Source: DASVFB01 sp963815965
Lineage (GTDB): Bacteria; Actinomycetota; Thermoleophilia; Gaiellales; Gaiellaceae
Direction: 5' to 3'
Assembly: GCA_963815965.1 (NCBI GenBank)
Contig: CAWFIT010000008.1
Location: 62,001 to 126,000, forward strand
DNA: 64,000 bases
The first letter of the stretch is position 1; each line of letters starts with the position of its first letter. The position numbers and the translations under genes are program-made. Below, one piece after another: positions 59,081 to 64,000 of this stretch. A model generated the notes under the pieces. The model was not told where the DNA came from and made no database searches. It was given only the letters and a program-made list of their open reading frames with translations.

Positions 59081-60046
59081 TCAGTGCTTGTCGGGCTTTG
59101 GAGGCGTGTCCTTCTTGTCCTTCGCCTCGTCGTGCTGTGCCTTCTCGGCGTCGTGCTGCGCCTTCTCCGCTTCCTGCTGCGCACGCCTGTCGGCTTCTTG
59201 CTGCGCCTGCGCGGCGTCGTGCTGGACCTGCTCTGCGTCGCGCTTCGCCTGCTCGGCGTCGTGGTTCGCCTGCGCGGCGTCGTGGTTCGCCTGCGCGGCG
59301 TCGTGCTTGGCCTGCGCCTCCGCCTCATGCTTTTTCCGCTTGGCGTCCTTCTTCGCATCTGCTGCGTCGCGCTTCGCTTGCTTCTCGGCCTCGCGCTGCG
59401 CGCGCTCCTCGTCGTGCCGGGCGCGCTCCTCCGCCTTCTTCTGTTGTTCGGCCTGGCGCTTGGCCTCGCGCTCGGCGGCCTTCTGTTCGCGTTCGGCCGC
59501 CTTCGCCTGGAACATCGCCCTCTGTTCCGCCTTGAGCTTCGCGCGCATGGCGTCCTTGGTCGCTTTCTGGGTGGGCTTCTTCGCCGGGGTCTCGTCGACC
59601 GGGTTAAGTGGTGGCGGGCTTTCGGGCGGGCTCGAAACCGGCGGAGTAACGACGGGCTCCGGAGGCGTCGGCTTCGGTGCGGCGGGCGTGCCCGACGTCG
59701 GAGCCGATGTGGGCGGCGTCGCCTTATGCTCCGCGGGCGCGTGGCCGACGACGGCTGCCGGCGAGGTCACCGGCGACGGCTGAGACGGAGCGGCTGTCCC
59801 GGGCGTTGTCGGTTGGCCGGTCGGCGGAGCCTGCTCGCGCGCGGCCGTCGTCTTCGCGGACCGGAGGATCGCAGGCACCTTCCGGTGGCCCGACGCGACG
59901 ACGGGCGCCGGCAATCCGGCGCTGATTTGCGGGCCTGCATCGAACGCGCGGAGCCAGATCTCGTACGACGAGACGACCCCTGCGACGACCAGCGCAGCCC
60001 ATATGACCCAGGGAAGCCGACTTCGCATTGCAGCAATCATCGCCAT
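59081..60046 (-). CDS. TolA-like membrane-anchored protein with long charged coiled coil
   Basis: A 321-residue, low-complexity protein. A short cytoplasmic N-terminus and one helix (LPWVIWAALVVAGVVSSYEIWL) are followed by a Pro/Thr/Ala-rich linker (~residues 60-160) and a ~155-residue Ala/Lys/Glu/Gln/His coiled coil. The last part has heptads such as HDAAQAN and HDAEQAK. TolA-like composition is seen, but no TolA C-terminal domain follows; it ends PPKPDKH. The function is unknown. ATG 60028 is an alternative start. Confidence 0.7.
   Translation of the reverse strand: MAMIAAMRSRLPWVIWAALVVAGVVSSYEIWLRAFDAGPQISAGLPAPVVASGHRKVPAILRSAKTTAAREQAPPTGQPTTPGTAAPSQPSPVTSPAAVVGHAPAEHKATPPTSAPTSGTPAAPKPTPPEPVVTPPVSSPPESPPPLNPVDETPAKKPTQKATKDAMRAKLKAEQRAMFQAKAAEREQKAAEREAKRQAEQQKKAEERARHDEERAQREAEKQAKRDAADAKKDAKRKKHEAEAQAKHDAAQANHDAAQANHDAEQAKRDAEQVQHDAAQAQQEADRRAQQEAEKAQHDAEKAQHDEAKDKKDTPPKPDKH
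59261..59302 (-). repeat. Two exact 21-bp tandem repeats in the coiled-coil gene
   Basis: GTGGTTCGCCTGCGCGGCGTC is present twice in tandem (59261-59281, 59282-59302), encoding the heptad repeat HDAAQAN on the minus strand. Degenerate copies flank it. Confidence 0.85.
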
Positions 60047-60095
60047 TCCGCACGACGGAGTCCATGGGAACTTGCGGAACCTCCGGAAATATCCC

Positions 60096-61763
60096 TCAAA
60101 CGGGGGGCCTCAGAGACACCTTTACGGTGTTTTTTCCCTCGCGTTTTGCCCGGTACAAAGCCAGATCGGCCGCGGACATGAGGTCCTCGGCTCCGCGCGC
60201 ACTGGGGTAGTCAGAGACGCCGAAGCTGGCCGTAACCCGCACCGGCGGGCCGCCAACGATCCGTACCTCCATGCTCGCGACCGCGCTCCGCAGGTTCTCG
60301 GCGAGCGCCTCCGCCCCGTTCAAGTCCGTCTCGAGGAGGAGAATCGCGAACTCCTCGCCGCCCAGACGGGCAGCCAGGTCGATTGCGCGCACGCGGCCGC
60401 GGATGACGTCCGCGAACGCACGCAGGACAGAGTCTCCGACGTGATGGCCGTAGAGATCGTTGACACGCTTGAAATCGTCGAGATCGGCGAACACGAGCGC
60501 CAGCGGCTCGTCGAACCGCTCCGCACGCCGAAGCTCCGTGTCGAGCCTCTCCATGAAGCGGCGGCGGTTCGCGAGCTCGGTCAGCTCGTCGGTGATCGCC
60601 TGCTGCTGCACGATGGCATGCAACCTCGCGTTCTCGAGCGCGATCGCCGACTGCGCGGCAAGCGACTGCGCAAGGGTACGCGTCCGCGCGTCGAAGCTGC
60701 CAGACGTCGGCCAGAGCTCCAACGCGCTCTCGCCGGCGGCGCCCTCAACGCCGAGGTCGAGCCGCACCGGATGTCCCGTTCCCGCTACGTCGCCCTCCTC
60801 GGCCGTGATGCGTCCGTCCTGCACGATGCGGCCGCCGATTGCGCCGGTCGCATCCATCGTCGCGTGGAGGATCACGGGCAGGAGCTGGTCCGGGTTGTGC
60901 GTTGAGGCAAGCGCCTCGCCGACGAGCGCGAACGCACGCGCGTCGCGGCGGTCGCGGATGACAGGCAGCGCGCCGGCGCGGCGCGCGAGCAGCGGCGCGA
61001 GCGCGTAGCCGGTGACGGCGACCGTTGCGAGCGTGACGACGACTGCCAACAGACTCCAGAAGATGCGGTCGCGGACACCGCCGTTGATCTCCGATCTCGG
61101 CGTGAGCGCGAGCAGCCTGACGTCGTCCGGCGGGCCGACGAGCCGCACTCCGAACACCCTGTACGTGGTATCGCCGAGGTTGCGGTCGATCGAGCGCCCG
61201 ATCGGGACCGCGGCGGCGAAGCCCGAAATCGCTCCCGCGATCGCGCGGCCGCGCCGGAGCAGGGCAAACCGGTCGCGCGAGTCGAGGCCGACCTCCGAGC
61301 GGACGCGTCTGAGCAGGGCGGCGTCAAGCGGGACGTTTACGGTCACAGAGCCGACTGGGCGACCGCCGACGACGACGGAGACGCTCCGGTGGACGGCAAG
61401 CGGCTCCCGTTCCCCGGCGAGCACCTGCCCGCCGGCCGCTACGACGTCGTGGGGCCCGGTGAGGCGGCGCAGCCGTGAGCGGTCGCGCGCGGCAAGGGCC
61501 TGCTGAAGCGCGGGCGAGCTGGCGAGCGTTCCGGCACGAGTTGCCGCCTCGGCGACGGAGCGGACGAAGACAGCCGAAGCCGACCGTCCCTCCGACTCGA
61601 GGCGCACATCGGCCTTGTGCGTCTCGCTCCTCCCAACTCCGGTCGCCGCGACCCAGGCGAGCGCGAGCAGCGGCACCAGCACGACGAGTACCAGCAGCGC
61701 CGCCAACCGCGCGCGTGAGGGCGCCTGTGAGAACGACGGGCCGGAGACTGCCTCCTCGCTCAC
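60096..61763 (-). CDS. Membrane GGDEF protein (diguanylate cyclase) with GAF-like segment
   Basis: A 555-residue protein. Residues ~18-45 and ~240-260 are transmembrane helices bracketing a periplasmic sensor domain (~45-230, dCache/sCache-like). A GAF-like region follows (~280-380), then a GGDEF domain with LVFADLDDFKRVNDLYGH and the active site RLGGEEF. The I-site RxxD (RAID) stands five residues before GGEEF, so product feedback inhibition is likely. It makes c-di-GMP, opposing the HD-GYP protein at 18726. Confidence 0.92.
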   Translation of the reverse strand: MSEEAVSGPSFSQAPSRARLAALLVLVVLVPLLALAWVAATGVGRSETHKADVRLESEGRSASAVFVRSVAEAATRAGTLASSPALQQALAARDRSRLRRLTGPHDVVAAGGQVLAGEREPLAVHRSVSVVVGGRPVGSVTVNVPLDAALLRRVRSEVGLDSRDRFALLRRGRAIAGAISGFAAAVPIGRSIDRNLGDTTYRVFGVRLVGPPDDVRLLALTPRSEINGGVRDRIFWSLLAVVVTLATVAVTGYALAPLLARRAGALPVIRDRRDARAFALVGEALASTHNPDQLLPVILHATMDATGAIGGRIVQDGRITAEEGDVAGTGHPVRLDLGVEGAAGESALELWPTSGSFDARTRTLAQSLAAQSAIALENARLHAIVQQQAITDELTELANRRRFMERLDTELRRAERFDEPLALVFADLDDFKRVNDLYGHHVGDSVLRAFADVIRGRVRAIDLAARLGGEEFAILLLETDLNGAEALAENLRSAVASMEVRIVGGPPVRVTASFGVSDYPSARGAEDLMSAADLALYRAKREGKNTVKVSLRPPV

Positions 61764-61947
61764 GACCGGACGAACCTCACGAGCTCAGAACGCGCAGCGC
61801 ATGCTGAGCGATGCACAGCTGACCCCCTTATCGACATGAAGCCACCGATCGCAGTTCCCTCCCGCGTACCCCGGACGCGGCCTCGCGCTCGGGTCGCTCG
61901 CATCCTAGAGTTGCACGCCGGGAAACGCCCGGTGCTTGGCCGGTGCC

Positions 61948-63409
61948 TTACGTCTGCGTCTGCGAAATGGGCTCGGCCTCGGGCACGGCCTCGTGGCCCA
62001 TCATCGGCAGCGAGCGGAGGAACGCCATGCCGATCGACGCCGCGGCGATCGCGCAGAACGCGCCGACGACGAACGCGACGTGGTAGCCGCCCGTCAGCGC
62101 GGCGAGTGAGTCTTCGCCTGCAGCCTCGAGGTTTCCCGTGCGATGAGCGGCGATGCTCGCCAACACGGCGAGTCCGAGCGCGCCGCCCATCATGAACGCG
62201 GTGTTGACGATTCCCGATGCAAGCCCGCTTTCGCTCGGCTCGACGTCGCTCATCGCCGCGAGCAGCACCGGATTGAACGCCAGGCCGGCGCCGAAGCCGA
62301 GCAGGATCATGCTCGGGAGGACATCGACGACAAAGTTCCCGTCGACCGGTGCGCGCGCGAAGAGCAGCAGGCCCAACGCGGCGAGCAACAGACCCGTCGC
62401 CAGCGGCGGCTTGATGCCGTAGCGCATCACGATCTTCGCGGAGAGACCGATCGAGAAGAGGCCCATGATCAGGTTCGCGGGCAGGAAGCAGAGACCGACT
62501 TGCAGCGGGCTGTAGCCGAGAACGAGCTGCAGGTAGAGAGCGGAGAGGAAGAACCAAGCGAACATCGCGGCGGCCCAGAGCACGCCGACGACGTTCGCGG
62601 TTGCGAGGTTGCGCTTGCGAAGCAGGCCGAGCGGCACGAGCGGCGCAGCGCACGCGCGACTCGATCACGAAGAACGCCGCGAGCAGCACCACCGCCGTCG
62701 CGAGCAGGCCGAGCGTCTCGGCGGACGTCCACCCGTTCTGGTTGCCGTTGACGATCGCGTAGACGGCGATCATCAGCGACGCGGTCACAGTCACCGCGCC
62801 GCCGACGTCGAGCCGGCGGCCTCCGGCGAGCGCCGCGACGTGATCGGCGGGCAAGAGCCGCAGACACAGCACGACGACGAGGACGCCGATCGGGAAGTTG
62901 ACGAGGAAGATCCAGTGCCAGCTGATCGCGTCAGTGAGGATCCCGCCGAGGAGCACGCCGATGCTGCCGCCGCCCGCAGCGACGAAGCCGAAGAATCCCA
63001 TCGCCTTCGCCCGGTCCGCCTGCTCGGTGAACAGGCTCATCATCAGCGAGAGGGACACGGCCGACGCGACTGCGCCGCCCACACCTTGAACCGCACGCGC
63101 GCCGATGAGCATGCCCTGCGACGTCGACACTCCGCAGAGAAGCGAGGCGAGAGTGAAGACCGTGATGCCGATCAGGAAGAGCCGGCGCTGGCCGTAGAGG
63201 TCGCCGAGCCGTCCGCCGAGCAGGAGAAAGCCGCCGTACGTGAGCAGGTACGCGTTGACGACCCACGCGAGCGAGGTCTCCGTGAAGCCGAGATCCTCTC
63301 GAATCGAAGGCAGCGCGACGTTCACGATCGTCACGTCGAGCACGATCATCAGGCTCGCGAGACACAACACGTAGAGCGCCAGCCAGCGCCTGTCGGAGTC
63401 GACAGTCAT
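61948..63409 (-). CDS. MFS drug-exporter (DHA2/EmrB-like), one-base insertion as sequenced
   Basis: About 486 residues and ~14 helices after repair. Motif LDVTIVNVALPSIREDL in helix 1, GGRLGDLYGQRR (motif A) and GARAVQGVGGAVASA are typical of the DHA2 family. At ~62647 one extra base (forward A) breaks the frame; removing it joins VIESRVR to APLVPLGLLRKRNLATANVV and the rest, ending EPISQTQT. The gene stands alone; its substrate is unknown. Confidence 0.88.
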
Positions 63410-63567
63410 CCCCTGGAGCCTCTCAACGGAAGCTGGATCTCAAACATTCCGGATCTCGTGATTGCCGCGCTCATCTCTGCCTCCTTCGCGGGCTTCTTGC
63501 CTGTCTGGGAAGAGAGACTCGCCGACGGCTCGGAATTCATCGCTCGATCCGTGACAATCCTGCGGTC

Positions 63568-64000
63568 GTGCAACCCGTCGCCGAGCAGACGATCCTAATC
63601 ACCGGCGCGACCGACGGTCTCGGGCGCGCGCTCGCGTCGGAACTCGCGGCCGAGGGCGCGACGCTCCTGATCCACGGCCGCGACGATGCGCGAGGACGCG
63701 AGACGCTCGATGAGATCGGCACGCGCACCGGCAACGAGAAGCTTCACTGGTTACGCGCCGATCTCGCGTCGCTCGGCGAAGTGCGCGCGCTTGCGCAGCA
63801 GGTGACAAGTGAGCAAGACCGCCTCGATGCGATCGTGAACAACGCCGGCATCGGCGGCACGATCGCGGGCGACCGGCGGAGGATGGTGAGCCGCGACGGC
63901 TACGAGCTCCGCTTCGCCGTGAACTATCTCGCGGGCTACCTGCTGACGCGGCTCCTGTTGCCCCTGCTCGAGACTTCGGCACCGGCGCGCATCGTCAACG
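63568..64000 (+). CDS. Short-chain dehydrogenase/reductase (5' part)
   Basis: The first 144 residues of an SDR run off the right edge. The Rossmann motif is LITGATDGLGRALA and NNAG (AIVNNAGIGG) is present; the catalytic Ser/Tyr/Lys lie outside the window. GTG 63568 has AATCCT 6 nt upstream, one base off TANNNT. The family resembles retinol-dehydrogenase-like SDRs. Confidence 0.85.
   Translation, partial: MQPVAEQTILITGATDGLGRALASELAAEGATLLIHGRDDARGRETLDEIGTRTGNEKLHWLRADLASLGEVRALAQQVTSEQDRLDAIVNNAGIGGTIAGDRRRMVSRDGYELRFAVNYLAGYLLTRLLLPLLETSAPARIVN

Noticed and set aside
59200..59320. CRISPR-like short repeats
   Set aside because: The 21-bp units are contiguous, in frame and encode heptads; there are no spacers.
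58948..59358. Minus-strand frame ending AAEIRLAKILAARVRA as a separate small gene
   Set aside because: Only its last ~45 codons look protein-like, they have no start codon or promoter, and the rest is a shadow of the TolA-like gene.
1..64000. tRNA genes, insertion sequences, phage genes or an island boundary
   Set aside because: I saw no cloverleaf candidates, transposase motifs, integrase or att-like repeats, and base composition and codon use look uniform by eye.

Overview
The window is GC-rich (very roughly 70%, by eye) and densely coded, with few gaps over 100 bp. It carries no recognisable tRNA, rRNA, insertion sequence, prophage or CRISPR array. The gene set (EtfBA/ETF-QO, acyl-CoA dehydrogenases, split B12 mutase, F420-type LLM enzyme, cyclase/AAA/TPR regulators, DUF6510, CopCD-YcnI) together with GTG/TTG starts and leaderless promoters suggests a deep-branching actinobacterium, perhaps Thermoleophilia (Gaiellales/Solirubrobacterales-like). 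That placement is inference.

Layout. 1-604: end of a secreted subtilase. 601-6890 (minus): a tight nine-gene operon ilvA-like / rpmE / DUF1385 / osmC / osmC / prfA / prmC / hydrolase / sua5. 6945-10344 (minus): etfB-etfA-ETF-QO. 10385-11251: LytM peptidase. 11235-23881 (minus): a CoA-metabolism region with LLM oxidoreductase, enoyl-CoA hydratase, B12 mutase small subunit, three tandem paralogous membrane proteins, mutase large subunit, cobalamin adenosyltransferase, acyl-CoA dehydrogenase, HD-GYP regulator, 3-hydroxyacyl-CoA dehydrogenase, a propeller protein, an AraC-DinB fusion and a thiolase. The mutase carries Phe84 and Gln202 at the substrate-specificity positions, which points to isobutyryl-CoA rather than methylmalonyl-CoA.

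23929-26506: cyclase/ATPase/TPR regulator. 26492-27544: M42 peptidase. 27561-34940: trp operon with a leaderless trpL peptide, an attenuator-like hairpin, trpE-G-D-C/F-B, a formamidase, an acetyltransferase and trpA, closed by a terminator. 34964-38630: paired ABC exporter. 38690-40069: berberine-bridge type oxidase. 40110-41670 (minus): sulfite-oxidase-like enzyme, FAD reductase, DUF6510. 41683-45780 (minus): propeller protein and a second cyclase/ATPase. 45888-49430: methyltransferase, type-C two-domain multicopper oxidase, ZIP transporter with an added ectodomain, DtxR regulator, all heavily frameshifted. 49392-50447: GAPDH. 50533-55768 (minus): translationally coupled copper-handling operon. 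55791-64000: hydrolase, GFA enzyme, phosphoesterase, MarR/cupin pair, TolA-like protein, GGDEF protein, MFS exporter and a partial SDR.

Two global signals stand out. (1) Many transcription units have a TANNNT box 6-8 nt before the start codon, the signature of leaderless mRNAs; in two adjacent genes this geometry points to ATC as the start codon. (2) Wherever the frameshifts could be resolved they are insertions, and they cluster at 24.5-26.4 kb and 45.9-49.4 kb. This looks more like consensus error than pseudogene decay.
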